Source of the DNA: Maridesulfovibrio sp.
GTDB lineage: Bacteria > Desulfobacterota > Desulfovibrionia > Desulfovibrionales > Desulfovibrionaceae
Length of the DNA: 64,000 bases
Reading direction: 5' to 3'
Assembly (NCBI RefSeq): GCF_963666665.1
Contig: NZ_OY762999.1
Span: 3,043,501-3,107,500, forward strand
The translations under genes were made by a program, and so were the position numbers. Of the stretch, positions 8,125 through 16,190 are shown one piece after another; positions within the stretch are counted from its first letter, which is position 1, and each line of letters opens with the position of its first letter. A model generated the notes under the pieces. That model did not search any database. It saw only the letters and a program-made list of their open reading frames with translations, and was not told the origin of the DNA.

Positions 8125-9097
8125 TACCACCTCCCCGCTTGCTCCAGACATTCTTTTTCCAGTAAGTCTTTAAGAAAGGACCTTCAGGGCCAATTTTATT
8201 TTTAAGAATTTCCTCTCGTTCCTCTGCGGACAATTCGAGCAACCAGATTTCATACTGAGCATCCATTTCCCGCTTCTTGGCCTCCTTAAGGACTCTCAAT
8301 CGTTCTTCAGCAGCATCAGCGGCTTGCTCTTCAGCAGTTTTGAATCCTTGAGGCTTGTCCACCTCTCCCGAGATCAGAAGAGCTTTAAAAATATAGCCAA
8401 GGGGCTTTTCAACAAGGTTACCCTTGCTGTCTTTGAATTCCCCTTTTTTAAGCTTATAGTTCACGAATTCTAAAGACATCAGCAGCATATGAAGAGGCTC
8501 TCCGGATTTGTCTCTTTCCTTGACGATTTGCTGCAATTGGCTAGTTCCAAATCCAATTCCCGCAAGCACAGGATATTTGCGTTCTATCTCTTCATCAGTC
8601 ACCGCAAGAATTTTCAATGCCTCTTCAGAGTAAGTAGATTTATTAATACTACTTACTATACTAGGCGAAACTGTTGGAACGGTTGTTCGAACAAAAAACG
8701 CTTCATTCAAAATGAAGTTGTGGAAATAATTGCAAACAGGTTTCAGGCGAATCTCAAATCCCTGAAATGATCCCTCACGACATCTTTGTTTCGTGAGATA
8801 TCCTTCCGCGACGAATTTTGTTAATATTCTCTGCACACTACCGCTATGTATACCTGTCACGCGATTGATGTTTGTGCAGCTAGTTTTAAAGCTCGCACCC
8901 GTCCCATACTCCTGAACCAGAAGGGACAAGATCTCCTTCATATTCCTACTGAGACACGTAAAAATTGATTTTAGTGCTTCTTCATCGGTTCTATCCGCTG
9001 TTCCTTCGTTAGCTGCAACGATTGCTCTAACGATGCCCTTGGTTTGAACAGTCGAACCAACATTTGTTCGAACAATTTTAAGCTTACCTTGGGGCAT
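8111..9097 (-). CDS. Winged-helix DNA-binding protein, probable replication initiator
   Basis: A 328-residue protein. Residues about 40-115 look like a winged helix (an INRVTG...VQRILTKFVAEGYL helix-turn-helix and a following wing). The C-terminal third is highly charged (EEQAADAAEERLRVLKEAKK) and helical. The start at 9097 has AGGGG 8 bases upstream; the ATG 6 bases earlier is too close to it. Position between an excisionase-like gene and an iteron array suggests Rep function, but I cannot match it to a named Rep family. A copy of the palindrome TTGTTCGAACAA lies inside the gene near its start (9064-9075) and another at 8683-8694. Confidence 0.55.
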   Translation of the reverse strand: MPQGKLKIVRTNVGSTVQTKGIVRAIVAANEGTADRTDEEALKSIFTCLSRNMKEILSLLVQEYGTGASFKTSCTNINRVTGIHSGSVQRILTKFVAEGYLTKQRCREGSFQGFEIRLKPVCNYFHNFILNEAFFVRTTVPTVSPSIVSSINKSTYSEEALKILAVTDEEIERKYPVLAGIGFGTSQLQQIVKERDKSGEPLHMLLMSLEFVNYKLKKGEFKDSKGNLVEKPLGYIFKALLISGEVDKPQGFKTAEEQAADAAEERLRVLKEAKKREMDAQYEIWLLELSAEEREEILKNKIGPEGPFLKTYWKKNVWSKRGGGNDRA

Positions 9098-9335
9098 GAG
9101 CATTCCCCTTTTCAATGGCAAAGCTTCTTGCGCTTAACCACGTAAGCAGCTCTTCGGTTCGGTAGGCAACTCTACCGCTGACTTTGATTCTGGGAGGGCC
9201 TTCGCCAAGGCTATCGAGATTCGCAAGGCTCTTAGAGGATATTACCCCGCCAAGGAACTTTTCAACATGGCTACGGCTAATGATGGGAGGCAGTTTATCT
9301 GCCAGATCGATAAGGGAAGTTTGAACTTTTGCCAT
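9084..9335 (-). CDS. AlpA/excisionase-like helix-turn-helix protein
   Basis: An 83-residue protein with the fold pattern of MerR-like HTH_17 / AlpA regulators: a short helical N-terminus, LANLDSLGEGPPRIKVSGRVAYRTEEL matching the usual 'GPPxxKxGRRVRYxxxDL' wing and helix. Such proteins act as excisionases or activators of phage and island genes. It overlaps the next gene by 14 bases. AAAGGAAATC precedes its ATG. The 120 bases upstream hold TTTCCCT/AGGGAAA and a 12-bp A/T palindrome (9424-9448). Confidence 0.7.
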   Translation of the reverse strand: MAKVQTSLIDLADKLPPIISRSHVEKFLGGVISSKSLANLDSLGEGPPRIKVSGRVAYRTEELLTWLSARSFAIEKGNAHAPR

Positions 9336-9423
9336 ACGATTTCCTTTTGTTTTTCCCTGTGTCTCCGTAGGGAAACTGTGGGTGTTTGAAACCGTATGGC
9401 AAAATTAATATGAAGGCGCACCT

Positions 9424-9448
9424 AAACCAAAATTTTAAATTTTGGTTT
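9424..9448. repeat. 12-bp inverted repeat between island genes
   Basis: AAACCAAAATTT at 9424-9435 and AAATTTTGGTTT at 9437-9448 form a perfect palindrome around one central base. It sits just after the 357-codon gene and before the excisionase-like gene. It may be a weak terminator for the former or an operator for the latter. Confidence 0.6.
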
Positions 9449-9455
9449 ACCAAAG

Positions 9456-10508
9456 TTACCTAAAATAACTTTCAATGGGATACCTCCTAATAGTCCTTTT
9501 ACTTTTAGCCTCTTCTTTGACCTTAATAAGATGTTCAATCTTTGAGTATTCAGGGTTTTTCACCTTACTTCCCTTCGCATTCTTCTTTCCTTTTTCTTTC
9601 TTCTTATCTTTCTGCGCCTCAGGAAACACTCCACGCTCCGCCTGCTCAATAAAACTATCTACCGCATTAATATTATTATCTAAAGTTGCTCGCATTGACA
9701 CATAATCTTCATTAAAATCCTTACTAACTCCGGCTTGTCGTTCAATTGTGCTATCTTTAGTTCCACACTCCAGAAAGAGTTCATGTACCTCTAAAATATT
9801 TTCCCAAAAAGCTGGGGATCTGTTCCCGGTAGTAAAAAATGGCCTTTGTCCAATGTAATAACTTCTACCTATTCGACTCTTATAATTTTCTTTTAAAAAC
9901 CTATCAAAATCTTTCCTAATTTGATCAATTGGAGCCATCAGATCTACCTGCAAATAACTTTCTATATCGGGATCAATTCTCTCTCCCGAACTAAAGTCAC
10001 TCACGCAACAACCATCTATGTAGTCATATAATTTATCATAAAAAAATTTTGCCGAAATTCTTTCTGGATCAGAATCAAGTAAGCGATATGCTTCATATAT
10101 CATGCCTTTAATATTGTCTTTCGCAGGCTCAATTCCCTTGAATGTGTGAATCTCATAAAACAACTTAAGTCGGTGCAATAAATATTCAAAATCTTCATTG
10201 AAAATATCCTGAAACAAAGGATAAACACCTTTCAGTGCATCCTTAATTGTCATTCCTTCACAATAAATTTGATCAAGTTCCTCATCCTCAAAAGCTTGAT
10301 AAACCCAATCTTCAAAAGGACGCATCAACTGCTTTTTATCATTCATCTCCCCTGTTGCTGGACACCATGATCGAATGAGTTCGTCTTCAAATGGGAATGC
10401 CTTCTTTTTTTCATTCACCAATAAGCAAAGTGACTTATAGTTTTCACTTAGCAGCAAAAATTTTCTGAAATATTTGAATTTTTCAATTTCTATCTTAGTC
10501 AATTTCAT
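9456..10508 (-). CDS. Hypothetical island protein
   Basis: A soluble, acidic protein of about 350 residues with a very basic tail (KDKKKEKGKKNAKGSKVK near the C-terminus). No catalytic motif recognised. The start is uncertain: 10508 gives MKLTKIEIEKF, while in-frame starts at 10514 and 10529 also exist and no strong ribosome site decides. AT-rich like the helicase pair and the last intact gene of the element before the tRNA. Function unknown. Confidence 0.6.
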   Translation of the reverse strand: MKLTKIEIEKFKYFRKFLLLSENYKSLCLLVNEKKKAFPFEDELIRSWCPATGEMNDKKQLMRPFEDWVYQAFEDEELDQIYCEGMTIKDALKGVYPLFQDIFNEDFEYLLHRLKLFYEIHTFKGIEPAKDNIKGMIYEAYRLLDSDPERISAKFFYDKLYDYIDGCCVSDFSSGERIDPDIESYLQVDLMAPIDQIRKDFDRFLKENYKSRIGRSYYIGQRPFFTTGNRSPAFWENILEVHELFLECGTKDSTIERQAGVSKDFNEDYVSMRATLDNNINAVDSFIEQAERGVFPEAQKDKKKEKGKKNAKGSKVKNPEYSKIEHLIKVKEEAKSKRTIRRYPIESYFR

Positions 10509-10645
10509 TCTCATACTAAACCTACACATATATTTTCATGGTCAGTATCAATACCATCTAAATGCCAAAAGAGGCGTTCATCAAATTTATCTATTTCATT
10601 TGCATTCACTTTGTGCTGCGATATTTGATCTCAGTCTACATCTAA

Positions 10646-10798
10646 ATAACGCTTCACATCACGCCACTCTATTTAGTGAGTTCAAATGCATTATTAATCG
10701 ACAAATACGAAACCCACAACAAAAAAGGGGACAAAAACGGGGACAACTCATATTTTAGGCAAAACAAAAGGGCTTACACATTAAGTGTAAGCCCTTGA
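10646..10798 (+). pseudogene. 3' remnant of a tyrosine-recombinase integrase
   Basis: The plus-strand frame opened by a stop at 10643-10645 reads LHITPLYLVSSNALLID, then KKGDKNGDN. This resembles the extreme C-terminus of phage/island integrases (tyrosine helix 'RYxHLSPexLxxAVNLL' followed by a 'KxGDKxGD' tail). The catalytic tyrosine before the HITP segment is lost and the upstream frame is broken. It points at the 3' end of the tRNA gene 10 bases away, as an intact integrase beside its tRNA target usually does. Short and degenerate, so the call is tentative. Confidence 0.42.
10768..10796 (-). terminator. Terminator of tRNA-Thr
   Basis: A perfect 12-bp hairpin AAGGGCTTACAC/GTGTAAGCCCTT with a 5-base loop. 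Read on the minus strand it lies 11 bases after the tRNA 3' end and is followed by TTTGTTTT. It would also act weakly on the plus strand. Confidence 0.8.
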
Positions 10799-10806
10799 TT
10801 TTATTA

Positions 10807-10882
10807 TGGAGCCAACGATCGGAATTGAACCGACGACCTGCTGGTTACGAATCAGCTGCTCTACCGACTGAGCTACGTTGGC
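10807..10882 (-). tRNA. tRNA-Thr(CGT)
   Basis: Reverse complement folds as a standard 76-base tRNA with CCA encoded: acceptor GCCAACG/CGTTGGC, D arm GCTC/GAGC, anticodon loop TTCGTAA giving anticodon CGT (codon ACG, threonine), T arm with GGTTCAATTCC. The loop-closing position of the anticodon stem is an A-C apposition. The 3' end lies next to the mobile element, making this the likely integration site. Confidence 0.95.
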
Positions 10883-10943
10883 TTTTGGTTGAAGTAGTCT
10901 TTATATCAGTACATATTTTGTGGTCAAGTCTAAAGCTGACATA

Positions 10944-10978
10944 AAAAGCCTCTACCGGGAATACGGACAGAGGCTTTT
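10944..10978 (-). terminator. Terminator of tpx
   Basis: AAAAGCCTCT (10944-10953) pairs with AGAGGCTTTT (10969-10978). A/T runs on both sides make it usable in either direction; it lies directly after the tpx stop codon on the minus strand. Confidence 0.75.
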
Positions 10979-10997
10979 AAGTTTTTTATGCTTAGAG

Positions 10998-11513
10998 CTA
11001 AACCAGTTTTTTCGCAGCATCGAGGGCTGCATCGTAATCAGGTTCCTCAGTGATTTCATTTACATACTGCACGTACTGAACTTCACCGGACTTATCGACT
11101 ACAAAAACAGCACGGCTGAGGAGGCGCAGTTCTTTGATCAACACGCCGTAAGCTTCTCCAAAAGAGGATTCTTTGTAATCGGAAAGGGTCTGCACCGCTT
11201 CGACTCCGGCAGCACCGCACCAGCGGGCCTGAGCAAAGGGCAGGTCCATTGACAGAGTCAGGATCTTGATATCTTCACCAAGAGCCGCGGCCTCGTTGTT
11301 AAACCTGCGGGTCTCCATATCACAGACCGGGGTATCAAGGGAGGGAACGGCACTGATGATCAAAACTTTACCTGCAAAGTCCGCCAGAGCTTTAGGAGCA
11401 AGGCCGTTATCAGTCACATTGAATTGGGGAGCTTTGTCGCCCACTTTAATTTCATTGCCAAGAAGGGTCAGGGGATTACCCTGAAAAGTAATTATTCCTG
11501 TTCTTTCATTCAT
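10998..11513 (-). CDS. tpx: Thiol peroxidase
   Basis: A 171-residue 2-Cys peroxiredoxin of the Tpx group, which reduces hydrogen and lipid peroxides with electrons from thioredoxin. The peroxidatic cysteine is Cys64 in SLDTPVCDMETRRF, and the resolving cysteine is Cys99 in RWCGAAG; both fit the family spacing (61/95 in E. coli). Length is normal and there is no signal peptide, so it is cytoplasmic. Single-gene unit with its own terminator. A typical oxygen-defence gene of anaerobes. Confidence 0.96.
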   Translation of the reverse strand: MNERTGIITFQGNPLTLLGNEIKVGDKAPQFNVTDNGLAPKALADFAGKVLIISAVPSLDTPVCDMETRRFNNEAAALGEDIKILTLSMDLPFAQARWCGAAGVEAVQTLSDYKESSFGEAYGVLIKELRLLSRAVFVVDKSGEVQYVQYVNEITEEPDYDAALDAAKKLV

Positions 11514-11605
11514 GGTTCAACTCCATTGATTTATTTCTAGTTGATTAACCGATAGCACAACCGGGAAATTCCGACAACAACCATCCGAAATTAATAATCA
11601 CAGCC

Positions 11606-12757
11606 CTAATTCTTTAATAAAGCCTTCACTGAAAAATCGTAATCAGCGTTTGTCTTATTGTATGCCTTTGAAAATTTCCTGAAATCTATATTGGACCAGT
11701 CACGGGAACCGAACCTATCTAAAAAGCGCTCCACATTATTTTCACCAATGACGCAAAATATCCTCTTCCTGATCAACGGTCCGGCTTTTCCAATAAAATC
11801 ATAGCCGTGATGGTAGTCGTAAAGCATGACCAGCCCCCAGCCTCCTGTCATAAAATGACCGCCCACGGAAAAAGCTAGAGAGCCTTCTTTTACTGCCTCC
11901 AGAGCCGGCTTATCCCAATTTATTCCACCTACCAAGACATCCTTGCCAGGAATCAAACCGTTCTTTTTAATACCCTCGATAGCACCCAGCGCCATAGGAT
12001 CATTAGCGGACCAGATAACATTTACTTTTGGGTCACGTACTAAAAATTTGCTAACCAGATCAAAGGCTTTGTCCTCACGCCACAAGCAATGAATCTCAGG
12101 AAGAATTTTTGCTTCAAAGAAATCAGCACGAGCATAACCCAATCCAGCATTCCTGAGCAGGGTTGACTGAGTGACATAGTCTCCGGCAATGGGCAAAAGC
12201 TTTACATCATTTTCAGCAATCCCCTGCTCTGCTGCTTTTTCTATCAGTTTCTTCGCCAGATTGTATCCGGCCCAACGGTTATCAGGGACCAGACCGCCAA
12301 TCCAATTTTTAAATTTTCCCCTCGGAACGCCCAAGGTCTCGGCCTGATCTCCGTAAAAATCCAATAACAAGTTGAAAACTTTAACACCTTTTGCATCAGC
12401 ATGGGCAAGTATCTTCCCTGCAGCAAGCTTCTCGTTGACCACTATCAGATAATCTGGAAGGTGCTCGCGACTAAGTACTTCCTCAGCCTCTTTAACCATC
12501 AGCACATGGTTACGTTCAGAATAGAGGACTTCCAAATCAATACCCAGATCCTCTGCAGCGGCCTGCATAAAAGAGCTGACCTCCCGCCAGAATCCACCAG
12601 TGGGGTCACTTGGATCAGACTTACCGGGATTTAAGAAGACGACTTCCATCCTGCCAGTCGATTCTTTGCCAACCTCACAAGAAGCTGTCGTAGGGAGGGT
12701 AAAAAAAGAAACGCAAAGCGTAACAAATAGAAAGAAAAAATAACGCACGCGCACCAC
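11606..12757 (-). CDS. Periplasmic sugar-type binding protein
   Basis: A 383-residue exported protein with an N-terminal signal peptide ending near TTASC, then a type I periplasmic binding fold (RbsB/LuxP-like; WIGGLVPDNRWAGYNLAKKL, VIWSANDPMALGAIEGIKK, VGGINWDKPALEAVKEG). No permease or ATPase gene is adjacent, so it either feeds a transporter elsewhere or presents a ligand to a membrane sensor, as LuxP does. Start is GTG, with several close in-frame GTG codons, so the exact first residue is uncertain. Confidence 0.82.
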   Translation of the reverse strand: MVRVRYFFFLFVTLCVSFFTLPTTASCEVGKESTGRMEVVFLNPGKSDPSDPTGGFWREVSSFMQAAAEDLGIDLEVLYSERNHVLMVKEAEEVLSREHLPDYLIVVNEKLAAGKILAHADAKGVKVFNLLLDFYGDQAETLGVPRGKFKNWIGGLVPDNRWAGYNLAKKLIEKAAEQGIAENDVKLLPIAGDYVTQSTLLRNAGLGYARADFFEAKILPEIHCLWREDKAFDLVSKFLVRDPKVNVIWSANDPMALGAIEGIKKNGLIPGKDVLVGGINWDKPALEAVKEGSLAFSVGGHFMTGGWGLVMLYDYHHGYDFIGKAGPLIRKRIFCVIGENNVERFLDRFGSRDWSNIDFRKFSKAYNKTNADYDFSVKALLKN

Positions 12758-12861
12758 CTGCTGCTCACATGAAAAGACAATTATCCATCAATACAAATGA
12801 ACATTATATGCCCAAATAAACTCAATATGACATTATAACATAAGCAGGGGATAAATAAAAA

Positions 12862-13941
12862 TCAGACTGCATGCAGAACTACAGATAAAGCCTTAAAGCA
12901 AAATTCCACATCAGCACCCTCAACCAAACCTTCTTCTTCAACTGACCACGAGGTCACCAGTGCGCACATCTGGACCCCGCCTTTAGATTCACCGGAAACT
13001 TCTGCCAAAATTTCTGTCTGCTTAATTGATGTGACTTTGGCGGGAACACAATTTCGCGAACTCGTACCCTCTCCCTTCAACGGGCGAACCGCCACCAGCG
13101 GGGCTTTAACTGTAGCCGAAACGGATACTCCGGCCTCCAGATCAAGCTTGTATAGACTTTCAAGGGTGATGACCGAACTGATGGTGAAACCTTCGGCGGT
13201 CTCAAATTCTACATCAGCCAGCACACCGTCCCGACGCACAGAACTCACCTGACCGATAAAAGTATTACGGGCACTGGATTTAAGCGAGGTCTCCTCAAGG
13301 GCCATGCGGCGGACAATGTTCTTCACATCACCGGAAGACCATTCCTGATATACCGCAGCAAGATCGGCGGAAGACTGTCCGAGAACTTTGCGAACTACTC
13401 CCAGCGGTACACCGTTACGCAATAATTCCACAGCCCTTGAACGGCGCAGCACCGATGGTGCACCTTTTTTACGCTCCAAACCGCAGGCACCTGCCCGCTC
13501 ATAAAAAATTCTCCGCACATAGCCGGGGTCCAAATGAAAAATTCCACCCTCAAGACCAGCCCCCATGGGACCGTCAATTAACCCTTTAAGCTCACGACAG
13601 ACCGATTGCGGCAAGGGAACTTCCCGTTCATGTCCGTCCCTGCCGAGCCTGACAACGGCCTTGGAAAGATCAATATTTTTGCGCTCATCAAGTCCGAGAA
13701 TCTCGCCAAGTTTGGCTCCGGTATGCCGCAAAACCAAAAACAAGCAGTAAACCCTTGTGCGGGACCGGACGTAATCAGCGCGTGTACCCCCGTTCTTCCA
13801 ACGGCGGAATTCATCTTCGAGGGCCGAAAGTTCACGACCGTCAAGATGGAGAATATTCTCAGGAACATCAAATACTTCCGCAAGAGCTAACCTGCTTTCT
13901 CCGGCCTGAGATTTCTTATTTCCGGTTCCTTTATTCTGCAC
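12862..13941 (-). CDS. tunR: TunR-type tungstate/molybdate-responsive regulator
   Basis: A 359-residue fusion of a tyrosine-recombinase-like DNA-binding domain (about residues 50-215) and two TOBE/MOP oxyanion-binding domains (about 225-290 and 295-359). TunR repressors of sulfate reducers have this unusual architecture and control tungstate and molybdate uptake genes. The recombinase site is dead: Arg I is Lys (GAKLGEILGL), the HxxR motif reads SVLR, and the later GH is GQ. The GTG start at 13941 is preferred: GAAGGG lies 8 bases upstream, and a longer in-frame start at 14040 would run through the palindrome at 13961. It is divergent from the mod operon. Confidence 0.8.
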   Translation of the reverse strand: MQNKGTGNKKSQAGESRLALAEVFDVPENILHLDGRELSALEDEFRRWKNGGTRADYVRSRTRVYCLFLVLRHTGAKLGEILGLDERKNIDLSKAVVRLGRDGHEREVPLPQSVCRELKGLIDGPMGAGLEGGIFHLDPGYVRRIFYERAGACGLERKKGAPSVLRRSRAVELLRNGVPLGVVRKVLGQSSADLAAVYQEWSSGDVKNIVRRMALEETSLKSSARNTFIGQVSSVRRDGVLADVEFETAEGFTISSVITLESLYKLDLEAGVSVSATVKAPLVAVRPLKGEGTSSRNCVPAKVTSIKQTEILAEVSGESKGGVQMCALVTSWSVEEEGLVEGADVEFCFKALSVVLHAV

Positions 13942-13960
13942 TTGAATAACCCTTCGAGCA

Positions 13961-13986
13961 GTCACGTTTTTATAAGAATGCGTGAC
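13961..13986. promoter_or_regulatory. Palindromic operator between tunR and modA
   Basis: GTCACG (13961-13966) and CGTGAC (13981-13986) form a perfect inverted repeat separated by 14 A/T-rich bases. It lies just upstream of the tunR ribosome site and about 90 bases before modA, with TTGAAA (13991-13996) next to it as a possible -35 for the mod operon. Binding by TunR is inferred from position and symmetry. Confidence 0.55.
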
Positions 13987-14077
13987 CGATTTGAAATTTT
14001 TACCGCTCCCTGCATAAGCATAAGATACTGATAAAGCCAATTCAGGAAGACCTCAATTTCAAAATGGAGAACAGATA

Positions 14078-14824
14078 ATGAAAAGAATCAGTGCCCTCAT
14101 CCTCACCCCGCTTCTAACCCTGTTGCTTGCTTTACCGCTTAAAGCAAACGCTGCCGACCTTATGATCGCACAGGCAGCCAACTTTATGCCCGCCATGAAA
14201 GAAATCATTCCGGCTTTCAAAAAAGCGAGCGGTATTGAAGTACAAGCGACTTATACTTCCACAGGAAAACTCTATGGGCAGATAGTGAACGGTGCCCCTT
14301 TTGACGTATTTCTGGCTGCAGATGAACGTCGTCCTAAAAAACTTTTTAATGACGGCTTAGCTGAAACTCCTTTTGTCTATGCTAAAGGCAAAGTAGTTCT
14401 CTGGTCCAAAGACAAAACTAAAATTGAAGAGAACTGGCAAAAAACCATCATGGACGGCAAACTCAAAAAAATTGCTATTGCCAATACAGAGACAGCTCCA
14501 TACGGCACAGCAGCCATGGTGGCATTACAGAAGGCAAAGCTCTGGGATCTGGTCAAACCTGAACTTGTTTATGCCCAGTCTATTGCTCAGACTTTCCAGT
14601 TTGCATCTACGGAAGCAGCAGACGCCGGATTCTGTGCTTATTCATCCATGTTCACCCCCACAGGCAAAGAAGGCGGTTTTGCAGTAGTAAAAGAAGCGCC
14701 TCCGGTAATTCAGGCTGCCTGCGTTCTCAAATCATCCGAACACAAAATTGCGGCCATAAAATTTGTTGAATTTCTGTCCGGCCCCGAGGCTACTGCCATC
14801 AAGAAAAAATACGGGTATGACTAA
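14078..14824 (+). CDS. modA: Molybdate/tungstate-binding protein ModA
   Basis: A 248-residue periplasmic binding protein: signal peptide 1-25 ending ANA, then the ModA pattern AANFMPAMKEI, GAPFDVFLAADERRP and TAPYGTAAMVALQ. It captures molybdate or tungstate for the ModBC transporter. GGAG lies 8 bases before the start. The stop overlaps the next start (TAATGG), so translation of modA and modB is coupled. Expected to be repressed by TunR when the metal is plentiful. Confidence 0.93.
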   Translation: MKRISALILTPLLTLLLALPLKANAADLMIAQAANFMPAMKEIIPAFKKASGIEVQATYTSTGKLYGQIVNGAPFDVFLAADERRPKKLFNDGLAETPFVYAKGKVVLWSKDKTKIEENWQKTIMDGKLKKIAIANTETAPYGTAAMVALQKAKLWDLVKPELVYAQSIAQTFQFASTEAADAGFCAYSSMFTPTGKEGGFAVVKEAPPVIQAACVLKSSEHKIAAIKFVEFLSGPEATAIKKKYGYD

Positions 14825-15489
14825 TGGATTTTTACCCGCTCTATATCTCGGCTAAACTGGCTGTGGCTACAACCTTGTTTATTCCAGTTGTAGCCGCGCC
14901 TATTGCTTACATCCTTGCTTTCGTTGATTTCAAAGGCAAAAGCTTGATTGATGCTGTTGTTTCTCTCCCCATGGTGCTTCCTCCCACGGTCCTCGGCTTC
15001 GGACTGCTCATAGTCATGGGTCCGCAAGGACCGCTGGGAGGATTCTGGAATGACCTTACCGGAGAACGCATGGTATTCAGCTTTTCCGGAATATTGCTGG
15101 CTTCGCTGGTGTATAACCTGCCCTTTGCGGTGCAGCCCATGCGTGCGGCTTTTGAAAAACTGGATATACGGCTGCTGGAAAACGCGGCTGTGCTGGGCCT
15201 TTCTTCTACAGCCACCTTTTTCCGGGTAGTGCTTCCCAACAGCCTACCCGGACTAGCGGCCTCGGCCATGCTGGTCTTTGCCCACAGCCTTGGCGAATTC
15301 GGAGTAATCCTCATGGTCGGCGGTTCCATTCCCGGCTCAACAAAGGTCGCCTCCATCGCCATTTACGAAGCAGTAGAAGCCATGCGTTATGGCGACGCCT
15401 TGTACATGTCGCTGGCAATCATCCCGGTCAGTTTTCTGGCCCTCTTAGCCATAAACCGACTCAACAAAGTCAGCCGGAGCAGATCATGA
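14824..15489 (+). CDS. modB: Molybdate ABC permease ModB
   Basis: A 221-residue inner-membrane permease with five hydrophobic segments and the ATPase-coupling EAA loop (residues about 120-140, ENAAVLGLSSTATFFRVVLP). SLPMVLPPTVLGFGLL is typical of ModB. The start overlaps the modA stop and its end overlaps modC by 4 bases. Confidence 0.94.
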   Translation: MDFYPLYISAKLAVATTLFIPVVAAPIAYILAFVDFKGKSLIDAVVSLPMVLPPTVLGFGLLIVMGPQGPLGGFWNDLTGERMVFSFSGILLASLVYNLPFAVQPMRAAFEKLDIRLLENAAVLGLSSTATFFRVVLPNSLPGLAASAMLVFAHSLGEFGVILMVGGSIPGSTKVASIAIYEAVEAMRYGDALYMSLAIIPVSFLALLAINRLNKVSRSRS

Positions 15490-16190
15490 CCCTGAAAATT
15501 AATATCCGAAAACAGCTGCCTAATTTTGCGCTGGACGTTGCTCTGGACTGTAAACCCGGCACCCTGACCGCTATCGTGGGGCCATCAGGTGCAGGAAAAA
15601 GCACATTGGTACGCATCATCGCCGGATTGGAAAGACCGGACAGCGGAAGCATCTCACTTGCCGGCAATGTCTGGATAGATACAGCGACTCAAAACTTTGC
15701 CAAACCCCAACAGCGGGGACTGGGGCTTGTTTTTCAAGAATACACCCTGTTCCCGCATCTGAATGTGCGCAAAAACGTAGCCTTTGCAGCAAAGGACAAA
15801 GGATGCGTTCACGGTTTGCTGAAGAAATTCGGAATCTCCCATATTGCGGAAAGCAAACCGTCCAATATCTCCGGCGGAGAACGCCAGAGAGCAGCCTTTT
15901 GTCAGGCTCTGGCCCGCGAACCTGTACTGCTGTTGCTTGATGAACCGTTTTCAGCGCTGGATATTGCCACCCGCGAAGGACTGCGTAGGGAATTACGCGA
16001 GCTGAAAAGTGAGCTGAACATCCCCATTATCCATGTGACCCATGATTTGGAGGAAGCCTACTATCTGGCCGACTCCATCTTTGTGCTCGAAAACGGACAG
16101 GAATCACCGCAGTGGCTTGAACGTCAGCGCAACCGATTCTGCCCTGAGCCTAAACCCCATCCACATCTTGAACTTGTAGGTAATATGTAA
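15486..16190 (+). CDS. modC: Molybdate ABC ATPase ModC, short form
   Basis: A 234-residue ABC ATPase with Walker A GPSGAGKST (about 33-41), Q-loop FQEYTLF, signature SGGERQR (about 130), Walker B LLLLDEPFSALD (about 150) and switch histidine HVTHD. It lacks the C-terminal MOP/TOBE domain that full-length (about 350-residue) ModC proteins use to sense intracellular metal; in this locus that domain is found in TunR. It is the only ATPase in an operon with two permeases and may energise both. Confidence 0.93.
   Translation: MTLKINIRKQLPNFALDVALDCKPGTLTAIVGPSGAGKSTLVRIIAGLERPDSGSISLAGNVWIDTATQNFAKPQQRGLGLVFQEYTLFPHLNVRKNVAFAAKDKGCVHGLLKKFGISHIAESKPSNISGGERQRAAFCQALAREPVLLLLDEPFSALDIATREGLRRELRELKSELNIPIIHVTHDLEEAYYLADSIFVLENGQESPQWLERQRNRFCPEPKPHPHLELVGNM

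Noticed and set aside
10474..10758. 94-codon plus-strand frame before tRNA-Thr
   Set aside because: It is in a different frame from the integrase-like tail and has no domain; kept only as part of a decayed region.
13942..14040. Longer TunR reading frame starting at 14040
   Set aside because: It would cover the palindromic operator, leave 37 bases for divergent promoters, and lacks a ribosome site as good as the one before GTG 13941.
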